This document shows, piece after piece, positions 17,879 through 27,163 of a stretch of 38,832 nt of DNA. How positions within the stretch are numbered: position 1 is the stretch's first letter; each line of letters starts with the position of its first letter. Source of the stretch: Candidatus Kuenenia stuttgartensis (lineage in GTDB: Bacteria > Planctomycetota > Planctomycetia > Planctomycetales > Planctomycetaceae); assembly GCA_945861975.1 (NCBI GenBank), contig CAMAXD010000012.1:1-38832 (forward strand), written 5' to 3'. The position numbers and the translations under genes were made by a program. The notes beneath the pieces were generated by a model that did no database searches, was not told where the DNA came from, and saw only the letters and a list, made by a program, of their open reading frames with translations.

Positions 17879-19476
17879 GGCTTCACCTCCTGCTGTGACT
17901 GTGCCGAGCTGTCCTTAGCATCGGCCGCTGGCTGTGGTTCGTTCTTGCTGGCTGGATCTGCAGAAGCTGAGGGCGGAAGTATAATTTTCAAGTCAGCAGC
18001 GACGGTGACCGGCATCCCGTCCGTGACGGAGGCCAGCGGGGAAACGATCACGACGTCCTGAGCCTTCAGGGTTTCTTCTTCCTGTCGCACCAGAGCCAGA
18101 TCACCATCAACGCGGACCAAAGAAATGGACACCACTTTCAGCTTGCCATCGCGAACCACCCAAATCTGTCCGCCTGGACGAATCGACTCGGCGGGAACCT
18201 GCAACAACTGCACCGGAGAATCGATCGGTATTCGCACGGTCACATACATGCCGCTGAGCAGCGTTGGGGGCGAAACCGGAGTCATACCATCCGGAGAGTT
18301 CACGCGAGTCTTCTCCGGCGCATCAACGATGACGCGGCAGGGAAACATCCTGGTCGCTCGATCCATCCCGGTTCCTTCATACCGCGACATGTAACCGTCC
18401 CAGACGGTTTCGACTCCTTCAAACTCAAAAGCGATCTCACAGGGAACATTCGGCATCTGAAACGGATCGGCCTTGCGAGGCTCAGTGGTTGCCTTTGTAT
18501 CACTTGTGGAAGCAGCGTTCTCTGTCGGAGTCGCTTCTGTTTTCGCCGAAGTTTCGGAAGTCGCGATCGGCGGTTCTCCGGATTGTTGTCCGTGCTGCCA
18601 GATCCACGCCAGTTCCTGGCCTTTCAGGCTGCACTTCACTTCCATGCGGCTCGAATCGCTGATGTGCACCAGCGTATCGCCGGGCTTCACGTAGTCGCCT
18701 TCTTCTTTCATATCATCCACGATGCGTCCGGTAATCGGAGCCACGATGCGACAGCGTTCCAGATCGACTCGAGTTCTTTGCAGTTCGGCCTCGGCCAGTT
18801 TCAACGCGGCTTCTTTGGTTTTCTTCGTCTGAGCCAAAGTATTCAACTGATTTTGCTGCATCTGCACGGCATTGCGAGACGTCAGTTCCTGGCGCGCCGC
18901 ATTATCCAGTTCCGCTTCCGAGGCGGCTTTGCGAGCTGCCGCCGTCTTCACTCGTTCCAGATGCTCTTTCTGCAGCTCATTGTCTTCCTGAGCCAGCGCC
19001 AGCAAAGACGCACCGTTCTGCAGGTCAACTTCAATGGCCTTCAGTTCCTGGGTTGCCTGATCAACACGAGCCTGTAAACGCTGCTGATCCAGTTGATAGT
19101 TCACCGGATCCACTTCAAACAGCACATCCCCCTGATTAACAAAGGTCCCGCTCCGAGTCTCGTCGGACTTCTTCAGAATGCGTCCGGTGACCTCTGCTCC
19201 GACAGTCAGTACTCGATAGCTGGTCGCCTCGCCATCGATATCCAGATGAAATGGCTTGTCCCACGGCGTCACCTCGGCTGTTTCCACCAAAGGAGCTTCG
19301 GTCGCGGACTTCAGCCGCGACGTATCCGTTGGCACTTCCGGACGTCTGCCGAAGAACAGCAGACCAAAAACGCCCAGTCCGAGGATTAAGATTGATCCCA
19401 CAACATTGCCAAGGATATGCAGCCATCCCCCATCGGAGGATGACTTATTGCCTGTGACACTTTTCGATGAACTCAT
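17875..19476 (-). CDS. RND efflux periplasmic adaptor (membrane fusion protein)
   Basis: N-terminal TM, GAEVTGRILKKSDETRSGTFVNQGDVLFEVDP biotinyl-lipoyl-like motif, coiled coil, RIVAPITGRIVDDMKEEGDYVKPGDTLVHI. ATGA overlap with the permease. Confidence 0.93.
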   Translation of the reverse strand: MSSSKSVTGNKSSSDGGWLHILGNVVGSILILGLGVFGLLFFGRRPEVPTDTSRLKSATEAPLVETAEVTPWDKPFHLDIDGEATSYRVLTVGAEVTGRILKKSDETRSGTFVNQGDVLFEVDPVNYQLDQQRLQARVDQATQELKAIEVDLQNGASLLALAQEDNELQKEHLERVKTAAARKAASEAELDNAARQELTSRNAVQMQQNQLNTLAQTKKTKEAALKLAEAELQRTRVDLERCRIVAPITGRIVDDMKEEGDYVKPGDTLVHISDSSRMEVKCSLKGQELAWIWQHGQQSGEPPIATSETSAKTEATPTENAASTSDTKATTEPRKADPFQMPNVPCEIAFEFEGVETVWDGYMSRYEGTGMDRATRMFPCRVIVDAPEKTRVNSPDGMTPVSPPTLLSGMYVTVRIPIDSPVQLLQVPAESIRPGGQIWVVRDGKLKVVSISLVRVDGDLALVRQEEETLKAQDVVIVSPLASVTDGMPVTVAADLKIILPPSASADPASKNEPQPAADAKDSSAQSQQEVKP

Positions 19477-19808
19477 ATATTCTTCCAGTCAACACCAACG
19501 TTCGAGTCATCTGCGAACATCAAGGCGAGTTCGAAACCGTCGAGCAGGACAACGGAACTTTGCAGGAATGCCACTCGCGCATCAATCTATCATTGCAAAT
19601 GCGCTTTGCGGGGAGCACTCCTGACTCCGCCTGCGGTTACAAGTTAGTCCACGTTTCCTGGCACAGGGAATCGTTCAGCCCCGGAGATGGGCTACCCTGT
19701 GACATGAGCTGTCCGGTATGGAATTGAACGACCAAAATTTGGTCGGATGCTTCATGTTGAGGAACAGTCCTTAAATAACATATGGTTTGAATCAAATGGA
19801 GACTCAAT

Positions 19809-19910
19809 CGGTGTGCCTGCGTTCGCTAATGCGAACTTGTCACACCCTACAGAAAAACGCTGCAATTTGTAGGGTGTGACAAGTTCGCCCTGGCGAACGC
19901 AGGCACACCG
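19809..19910. repeat. Long inverted-repeat element with GTAGGGTG core (cggtgtgcctgcgttcgctaatgcgaacttgtcacaccctaca ... reverse complement)
   Basis: 43-nt arms with 3 mismatches by eye; each arm contains its own gttcgc...gcgaac mini-hairpin. Confidence 0.88.
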
Positions 19911-20041
19911 TTCTCGTAGACTATCTCGAACCATTTCCGTAACCTGACACCGCCAAGCTGCCCTCTCTCCGTCGACTTTCGGGCAGAAAGGGCGCAGTCG
20001 AGGGCGGCCGAAAAGTTCTGGAAACCCATTTCAACCGGCTC

Positions 20042-23000
20042 TTATTGCTTCGGCTTCCTCATGCGAGATTCCGTTGTGACTTTGGGTCGGATGAATCGCA
20101 CGATACCAGTTTTGCCCGCGGTGGCGACAGCGTCTGCGCTCATCGAGCTATGCTCAAGAACCCCGGGAAGGATGCGTCGCATGCGGACGGTCCAGATATC
20201 ACCCGCCTTCGCCGGACGTGAAATCAGTTCAGAGAACGGAATCGCAGCTTCGATTCGCCACGCCGTCTCATCGGAGTCAACAGCGACGTACCACTGAGGA
20301 TTCCAGCGAGTCAGCATCCAGCAGCGGTCACTGGTTTGCCCGGATTCATCAACCGTCAACTGAAACGACGTGACATAGTCGCGGTCAGTGTCGAGTTCTA
20401 TTTCGAAGCGATCTTTGTCTCCATGCTTAGCATCGTGACTACGAGCCGCTGCCAGTTCGACGACGTTGTCATGGGCTGGAGTTTTTTCAAGCCGCGCTGA
20501 GATGTACAGAAACTCTTCATCCCACGCCAACATGCTGAAGCTGCGAATAGTGTCATCACTCTCGTCGATGCTGGCACCTGAATCGGCGTTCGAGGAATTC
20601 GATCGTCTCCGACCGGAACCTGAACCAGAACGCAGTGAAATCTCCTGAGCATTCTCCCAGATCGCGTCGGTCAGTCGGCCATCCAGGAAGGGTCGCTCTG
20701 TCTGGCGAGGTAGATTGAATATAGGCAACGGGGACGTCGCGGCGGCTCTGAGCTGCATTTCTGATTTCGCAAACAGACCAAACTCGTCCGGCCGCTGACT
20801 AAGTTCCGCTAAAGCGTTCGATTGTTCCCCGGCCGCGTCGACTTGTCTCTGATTCACGGCGTAGCGAAGCAGCACCGCCGGATCGATCTGACGCGTTGAG
20901 ACCTGCGAAGCATCTCTGGCTGAAAGAATGCGAAATGCCGTCGCGGCGTGACTGTCCCATCGCTCCTGCAGGGCCGCAACCGGATCTTGCCCCTGCCCCT
21001 GCGGAACGAATCCCTGTGTCTGCGGACTGCGACTCTCGGGAGTGATGAACGTTGCGCCGGCCGGGCCTGAGTCAACGCCGGAGTTTGTACCATTAGTCTT
21101 AGTCGAGCCAGAGTCGTTTACAGCATCGGAGCTATCAACATTAAGAGCGTTCGCCTGAAGTGTCGTTGTGTTACCGACAGCGGGAGAATCTGCAGAAGCA
21201 GTAGCGACAGAGGCTCCGAACGGTGAGCCACTTTTTGAACGAGTTCGGTAGTAGCGAGTTTCTGCAGACGAGTAAAACAGAAACAACATCTCTGCTGCCA
21301 GTCGACCATCTTCAGTCTGCGGATAGCGGCGGATGATTTCCTGCTGCACGGCGATAAAGCCTTCCATATTGTTCTGCTGCAGATTCAAATCACCCAGATC
21401 CTTCAATTGCTTAACAGCAAGTTCCAGCGGCAGGTCAACTCCCACATTCTGCAGTTCCGCCGTTAAGGATTCTTCCGCTCGCACGAGTTTCGCATGGCCT
21501 TGCAGTGCACTTCCTTCGATCCGGGACTTATCAAGCACCTGCTGGAGTTGTTTAATCTGATCGCCGGAACGATGCTGAACCGATCTTCGGGCTCCCTTCA
21601 GCGATGTTGCATCCAGGCCTTGCAGCAGATTTGTAATGCCGGCCGTGTCGTTGCGATCCATGACCACTTCGTAACTTGAGCGAACTCGGATGCCCGATCG
21701 ATGGCGAGCGTCTCCGGCGATAATTCGCAAAGCCGCATCACACAACAAACCATTCGTCGTTCCCACTGATGGCAGTAGATCGTTGTCATCGTAGGATGGC
21801 GAAGACTGACGATCAGAAGGTACTCGGCGAATAATTCGCTGCACTCGCCACTGGGGCAGCCCCAAAGCACTGAGCAACTCGGCACCGGCAATGAGATCGT
21901 GATCAGCTTCGGTCTCAGCGTGACCATCGTATTCGGCAATCCGGATGGCTCGCACTAACGCATCCGCGAGAATTCCTGAGACCGCGTCATCGTCACTCAT
22001 CGACTCAATCACCACAACGGCCGGTCGCCAGTTGCGGAGTTCGCGGGCCAGTCGCAATGGCAGCAGACGCCGCACTTCACCGTCGGTCTGACGCTCCCAT
22101 TCGGAAATGAGTTGTGACACTGAGCGATGATGTTCGGGGCGAGTTCGCGGGAACATCCAGTCAGCGACGGCATCATTGCCGGCAAGTTGTGTGACAGCCA
22201 GTCGGGATTTCTCGGACGTATTTACTGCCGAACCCTGATCGGTCGTCCGCAACTGCTGAGACATCTGCACCGTCACGGATCGCACGCCCTGTTCGGCTGT
22301 GGTTGTCGCAAGCAACTGCCAGGAAGCCTGATCAGCATTTGTTACAAGATTGAGAACGCCGGATCGGAAGTTGGAGGAACGAACTGCGTTCCATGTCAGG
22401 CCATTGTCTTCGGACCGCAGAATCTGGCCGAAGCTGCCAACAGCCAAAATAACTCCTTCGGATGCAAACCGTAGTTTTGTAATCCGGCCTGTGGCGGGAA
22501 TCTGAACGGTGTCCCATTGCTGCCCGTTTGTGGTGCTGCGAAACAAGCAAGCGCCAGGATGACCAGCCAGAAGGATGAGTTCACCGCTGTGGGCGACGGT
22601 ACTGAGATCGGAAAGTTCACTGGTTGATTTCGGAAGCTCCGTCGCTGGTGGTTCCCAGGTGACTCCGGAATTCCGTGTTGTCAATATGGTCGCGTTATCA
22701 CCGACAATCCAGCCGCTGCCATCGTTGTTTAACGAGACGCCTCGCATCTGTCGCAAGGTCGGCTGCGAAGGATTAACAACGACGGCCTGATCTGAGACGA
22801 CAGCCGCGTAACTTTGATGCGGCCCAACCACGACGCCTTCCTCCATGCTCAGAAAGCCGCCGGTATTCCACGAACTTCCAGCCTGATCTGATGCCAGAGC
22901 AGTCCAGGTCTGACCACTGTCCTCGGATCGAAAGATCCCTGCTCCTCCACGCAGAGGCACAGGAAGCGTGACCGCGATTGCTTCATCGAGTCCGAAAAAG

Positions 23001-23767
23001 CGAACGTGAAGAAAGCCAGGAAGAGCTGATGTTGAGATCGCTTCGCCGCCGTGGACTTGAGGAATCGTCGTCAGGTCTGTCCATGACTCACCACCATCGC
23101 GAGTTTGAAAGAGTACAGCGGAGAGTTGTGCTGTTCCCGGGATAACACGGTAGCCGGCTATCCATCCCATGCGATTCGTCAGAAAACAAACAGACTGGAG
23201 ACTGCAATCCATCGGCGTCATGGCCGTGCTCCAGGTCTGACCGTGGTCATTGGATCGACAGACGACGCCTCGTTCACCAACCGCCCACAAGGATGCGCCA
23301 ACGTGGCAAACATCATGCAACGTGGCATCTTCAGCGATGGCTTCCGTGCGAGGAACTGCAGAGCTGAAGAACATTGCTGGTTCAGGATCCTGAGTGATCA
23401 ATGACCATGCGGGACTTGTCGTTCTTTTTGCACCTCTGTTATCGGCCGCTGGATTGGTCGTGGAACCACTTCTTGATGCCGCCGGTGGAGTGCCGGATTC
23501 TTCAGCAGCTTCGATGGAATCTTCACTCGGTGTCGCAGAAGCATCGTCAGTCTCGATATTCGATGCTTTTGTGCTCTGTGCTGACGACGCCCCTGGATCT
23601 TTTTTCTTTCTCAGCCGGGAACTGGTCGGAAGATCGGGAGCATTCGTATCTATCGCTGCCCCTTCATCATCTGCCTTCGGTTCTGACAACTTTAACTGTG
23701 CATCGGCGGACCTGGAGATGCAAAGAACGAACAGCAGAATTGAAAGCAGCGTTGTGTGAGCAGTCAT
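20042..23767 (-). CDS. Large secreted protein: YCF48/BNR-like beta-propeller, long alpha-helical/low-complexity middle, C-terminal CBM9-like domain
   Basis: Signal-peptide-like N terminus; repeated WAVGERGVVCRSNDHGQTW, LFQTRDGGESWTDL, GWIVGDNATILTTRNSGVTW, LAVGSFGQILRSEDNGLTW; C-terminal RPFLDGRLTDAIWENAQEI...MLAWDEEFLYISARLE. Confidence 0.82.
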   Translation of the reverse strand: MTAHTTLLSILLFVLCISRSADAQLKLSEPKADDEGAAIDTNAPDLPTSSRLRKKKDPGASSAQSTKASNIETDDASATPSEDSIEAAEESGTPPAASRSGSTTNPAADNRGAKRTTSPAWSLITQDPEPAMFFSSAVPRTEAIAEDATLHDVCHVGASLWAVGERGVVCRSNDHGQTWSTAMTPMDCSLQSVCFLTNRMGWIAGYRVIPGTAQLSAVLFQTRDGGESWTDLTTIPQVHGGEAISTSALPGFLHVRFFGLDEAIAVTLPVPLRGGAGIFRSEDSGQTWTALASDQAGSSWNTGGFLSMEEGVVVGPHQSYAAVVSDQAVVVNPSQPTLRQMRGVSLNNDGSGWIVGDNATILTTRNSGVTWEPPATELPKSTSELSDLSTVAHSGELILLAGHPGACLFRSTTNGQQWDTVQIPATGRITKLRFASEGVILAVGSFGQILRSEDNGLTWNAVRSSNFRSGVLNLVTNADQASWQLLATTTAEQGVRSVTVQMSQQLRTTDQGSAVNTSEKSRLAVTQLAGNDAVADWMFPRTRPEHHRSVSQLISEWERQTDGEVRRLLPLRLARELRNWRPAVVVIESMSDDDAVSGILADALVRAIRIAEYDGHAETEADHDLIAGAELLSALGLPQWRVQRIIRRVPSDRQSSPSYDDNDLLPSVGTTNGLLCDAALRIIAGDARHRSGIRVRSSYEVVMDRNDTAGITNLLQGLDATSLKGARRSVQHRSGDQIKQLQQVLDKSRIEGSALQGHAKLVRAEESLTAELQNVGVDLPLELAVKQLKDLGDLNLQQNNMEGFIAVQQEIIRRYPQTEDGRLAAEMLFLFYSSAETRYYRTRSKSGSPFGASVATASADSPAVGNTTTLQANALNVDSSDAVNDSGSTKTNGTNSGVDSGPAGATFITPESRSPQTQGFVPQGQGQDPVAALQERWDSHAATAFRILSARDASQVSTRQIDPAVLLRYAVNQRQVDAAGEQSNALAELSQRPDEFGLFAKSEMQLRAAATSPLPIFNLPRQTERPFLDGRLTDAIWENAQEISLRSGSGSGRRRSNSSNADSGASIDESDDTIRSFSMLAWDEEFLYISARLEKTPAHDNVVELAAARSHDAKHGDKDRFEIELDTDRDYVTSFQLTVDESGQTSDRCWMLTRWNPQWYVAVDSDETAWRIEAAIPFSELISRPAKAGDIWTVRMRRILPGVLEHSSMSADAVATAGKTGIVRFIRPKVTTESRMRKPKQ

Positions 23768-23811
23768 CCGTGACTCTCCCGATTCATGGCCAAAGACTGA
23801 GGACGTCTAAC

Positions 23812-23886
23812 AAAGCCGGGACTGGCTCCCGATCATCGCTTGATTTCGAAAGACAGACACAAGCTGAGGGTGCCTGTCCCGGCTTT
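23812..23886. repeat. Inverted-repeat element aaagccgggactggctccc ... gggtgcctgtcccggcttt
   Basis: 11-bp perfect terminal arms, 17 of 19 when extended. Confidence 0.75.
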
Positions 23887-24309
23887 ACTGGAGCCTCATA
23901 ATGAAGTGGCAGAATGATGGGAAAGACGGACTGCGGCAAGAGCAACAAAACTTGAGGCCGAACTATTGATTAGGAGCGTGAAGCGTGAATGGTGTGCCTC
24001 TACCCGAAGCAAAACTGGACCTTATTTTCAAACTGTTCCTTATCTGATGCTGAAGTGAACACTAACCAAGCGACAAGCTGGGGACTCTGCGACATTTAGG
24101 ATCACGTGTTCCCTGCAAAACTTGCCGATTTGCCGCGTCCCTACGACAGTGAAACTAGAATCGGCCTCAAACGGACTTGCTTCACCTTGACCGGGTTTGG
24201 TGGGTTTGGGACAAAACGCTGGTCCACGACCGGTCAACGGTCTGAGATTGAATGGATTACCCGCCCCACGGAAATCGGGGCTTCAGACTGGCAAAGGAGT
24301 GCCGAAACC

Positions 24310-24993
24310 GTGAAAAACATTGTTATCGCATTAGTTGCTGCCTTGGCAGCCGGAACCATCACCCCCGCCCTGGCTCAGGAAACTGCCAAGCCAGCTGCTG
24401 CCCCAAAGGACAACACCGCGCATCGCGTCGGTCTTGTTGACATGGCAGAAGTTTTCCAGGGCTACAAGAAATTCGAAGACCTGCGAACTGAGCTGTCTGC
24501 AGAAATCGAAAAGAGCGACGCAGAAGCGAAGCTCATGGTCGAAAAAATGCAGAAGATGCAGACTGAGATTCAGGAGCTAAAGCTGGCTCCGGGCACACCT
24601 CAGTACGATCAGGCTGAAAAGAGCCTGCTGGACGCCAAGGGCGAATTCGAAGCCTTCCGTGCAGCAACTCAGCGCAAGCTGGCTCGCCGCGAATCAGAAA
24701 TGTTCAAGGTCATCTACGCTGACACGACCAGCATGGTCAAGAAGTACGCTGAGTACGCAAAGTACACTGTAGTGATTCGATTCGACCGCAAGGACATCGA
24801 CGAAAACACCGCACCAGCTGAAGCAGTCCAGCGCATGAACAAGCAGGTTGTTTACTTCCGAGCAGACGACGACATCACTGACGTTGTTCTCTCCACACTG
24901 AACAAGCAGTATGAAGGATCAGCCGCTGCTGGTGCTGCAAAGCCAATCCGCCAGACAAGCGGTGCCGCTGCAGGCAAGCCAACTGCGAACTAG
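24310..24993 (+). CDS. skp: OmpH/Skp-family periplasmic chaperone
   Basis: ORF open from 24106, but GTG 24310 is preceded by SD-like aaaggag and gives signal peptide VKNIVIALVAALAAGTITPALAQ; RVGLVDMAEVFQGYKKFEDL and the coiled-coil Skp pattern. Confidence 0.82.
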   Translation: MKNIVIALVAALAAGTITPALAQETAKPAAAPKDNTAHRVGLVDMAEVFQGYKKFEDLRTELSAEIEKSDAEAKLMVEKMQKMQTEIQELKLAPGTPQYDQAEKSLLDAKGEFEAFRAATQRKLARRESEMFKVIYADTTSMVKKYAEYAKYTVVIRFDRKDIDENTAPAEAVQRMNKQVVYFRADDDITDVVLSTLNKQYEGSAAAGAAKPIRQTSGAAAGKPTAN

Positions 24994-25167
24994 TTCTGCT
25001 GTTGAAAACCTGTGACTGAACTCCGGCAGTGGAAACGTTGATTCGCTCCACTGCTGGTTCGTTGAATATTCTTTGCACGGTGTCAATTGAGGCCGGGTGT
25101 TCGCGGGATACTTCCAGCGAATCGCCTCAATCGTCTCCGCCCGCTCAATAAAACTCACTTCGCTACG

Positions 25168-26085
25168 ATGGGGGACGCGATGCTTATGAGTTCTGATGCT
25201 TCTGTTCAGCCTCGCCAGCAGACGCTGGCACGGACCGCGATGATTTCCGGTCGAGGGCTGTTTCACGGCGTGGAAGCCCGCCTTCGACTTCTTCCCGCTG
25301 AACCGGGTTCCGGAATTGTCTTTCGTCGAGTCGATCTCGCGGGCAAGCCGGAAGTGAAGGCCCATGTGGACAACGTCACGTCAGCGCCTCGACGCACGGT
25401 CCTCGCCGCCTCGAATGGCGCCTTCGTGGAAACTACCGAACATCTGATGGCAGCGTTGGCCGGTTTGCAGGTCGACAACTGCATCATCGAAATCAACGCT
25501 CCTGAAGTGCCTGCTGTCGATGGCTCCTGCCTGCCATTCTGCGAAGCGATTCTGGAAGCGGGCCTGAATATCCAGTCGGCTCCTCGCGATCTTCTGATCA
25601 TCGACGAATCTCAGGGCGTCAACGATCGAGCTGGCGAACAGTGGATTGAGATCATTCCGTCTTACGATGGATCAACCACAATTGACTATCGCCTTGACTA
25701 CGGTCCGCAGACGGCCATTCCATCACAGTCTTTCTCCGTGAGCATGACTCCGGAGATCTTTCTGAAAGAGATCGCTCCGGCTCGAACCTTTGTCCTGAAA
25801 AATGAAGTTGAAGCTTTGCAGATCATGGGGTTCGGTAAGCATCTGACTGGCAAGGATCTGGTCGTCTTCAATACTGACGGATCTGTGATTGATAACAAGC
25901 TTCGCTGGCCTGATGAGCCGGTTCGGCACAAGATACTGGACTGCATCGGAGATCTGGCCTTAAATGGTCAGATGTTTGTTGCTCGAGTTGTCGCGCGTCG
26001 AAGTGGTCACAAATTGAATCATGTCATGGCCAAGACACTGTCGACGATAACCTTACGCCAACCCGAACTTCAATGGGCCGCATGA
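25168..26085 (+). CDS. lpxC: UDP-3-O-acyl-N-acetylglucosamine deacetylase
   Basis: ISGRGLFHG, VETTEHLMAALAGL, VDGSCLPFCEAI, GFGKHLTGKDLVVFN, VRHKILDCIGDLALNG, SGHKLNH. Start inferred at MGDAMLMSS within an ORF that opens at 25087. Confidence 0.95.
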   Translation: MGDAMLMSSDASVQPRQQTLARTAMISGRGLFHGVEARLRLLPAEPGSGIVFRRVDLAGKPEVKAHVDNVTSAPRRTVLAASNGAFVETTEHLMAALAGLQVDNCIIEINAPEVPAVDGSCLPFCEAILEAGLNIQSAPRDLLIIDESQGVNDRAGEQWIEIIPSYDGSTTIDYRLDYGPQTAIPSQSFSVSMTPEIFLKEIAPARTFVLKNEVEALQIMGFGKHLTGKDLVVFNTDGSVIDNKLRWPDEPVRHKILDCIGDLALNGQMFVARVVARRSGHKLNHVMAKTLSTITLRQPELQWAA

Positions 26086-26092
26086 TGCCACG

Positions 26093-26134
26093 ATTACTCT
26101 GTCCACGGTCACCATTATTCTGTTTACGGTCACC
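26093..26134. repeat. Two-copy tandem 21-bp repeat (attactctgtccacggtcacc / attattctgtttacggtcacc)
   Basis: 18 of 21 identical by eye; all three differences are C/T. Lies immediately after the lpxC stop. Confidence 0.8.
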
Positions 26135-26296
26135 TTGAGGCAACGTTCCCCATGATGTCTCCCTTGAACTCATGGCCTCAATTCATACCGTGCAAATAAT
26201 AGCGTGACCTCGGAGCGACAGGATGTCAGCTCCACCCACCTGGTGATGAAACACCACAGAACAATCTTCTGCAGTCTCCCGATCAGGATGATCAAC

Positions 26297-27163
26297 ATGG
26301 AAACAAAAATCTCCCCGATGTCACAAGTCGACCCGAAAGCAAAGATCGGGGAAGGCGTCGTGATCGGTCCATTCTGCGTCGTGGGACCGGAAGCTTCCAT
26401 CGGCAGCGGAACAATTCTGCATAGTCATGTGGTGGTGATCGGTTCGACATCCATTGGTTGCAACAATCAGTTCTGGCCGAACTGTGTTATCGGTGGCGAT
26501 CCTCAGGACGTGAGCTGGCAGGAATCGGACACGGAGATCATCATCGGTGAAAACAACATCTTCCGAGAAGGCGTCACGGTGAATCGTGGGGCTGAAAAAG
26601 AAGACGGGGTTACTCGGATCGGCAACAATAATATGTTCATGGCCAATAGCCATGTGGCTCACAATTGTCGGATCTACAATAATGTGATTCTGGTGAATGG
26701 CGTTCTCCTGGGCGGCCATGTCCACGTCCATGACGGAGCGATCGTTTCCGGAAACTCAGTCGTTCATCACTTCTCCACGCTGGGACGTCTGAGTTTCGTG
26801 AGCGGTGGCTGTCGAGTTCCTCACGACATTCCTCCATTTATGCTGGCGGCCGGCAGCGACGATCCAACACTAAAGACGATTAACATCGTCGGTATGCGTC
26901 GAGCAGGAATCTCCAACTCCACGATCGATACGGTCAAGGAAGCGTTCCGTCTTCTTTACCGCCGCAATCGTCCGCTGGATGAAGTTCGCCAGCATTTCGA
27001 CGAAACACTGCAGGGCATAATTCCGATGGAATTATCCATGCTGCTGAACTTCATCGAGAACCAGCGAGCCGGTAAACTGGGACGTGCACGCGAAGCAGTG
27101 CGAAACAAACCAGCAGCCGCAGAATCACACAACCATTCTTCACAGGAACGCAAGGCCGCATGA
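26297..27163 (+). CDS. lpxA: Acyl-[ACP]--UDP-N-acetylglucosamine O-acyltransferase
   Basis: Left-handed beta-helix hexapeptides, VTVNRGAEKEDGVTRIGNNNMFMANSHVAHNCRIYNNVILVNGVLLGGHVHVHDGAIVSG, NIVGMRRAGIS. Start METKISPMS (26297) preceded by agga. Confidence 0.95.
   Translation: METKISPMSQVDPKAKIGEGVVIGPFCVVGPEASIGSGTILHSHVVVIGSTSIGCNNQFWPNCVIGGDPQDVSWQESDTEIIIGENNIFREGVTVNRGAEKEDGVTRIGNNNMFMANSHVAHNCRIYNNVILVNGVLLGGHVHVHDGAIVSGNSVVHHFSTLGRLSFVSGGCRVPHDIPPFMLAAGSDDPTLKTINIVGMRRAGISNSTIDTVKEAFRLLYRRNRPLDEVRQHFDETLQGIIPMELSMLLNFIENQRAGKLGRAREAVRNKPAAAESHNHSSQERKAA

Noticed and set aside
17084-18061. 325-aa plus-strand ORF spanning the permease/adaptor junction
   Set aside because: Antisense to two well-supported genes; no domain.
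19722-19746. gaccaaaatttggtc quasi-palindrome as an operator
   Set aside because: Only an 8-bp half-site with an off-centre base and no positional support; too weak.
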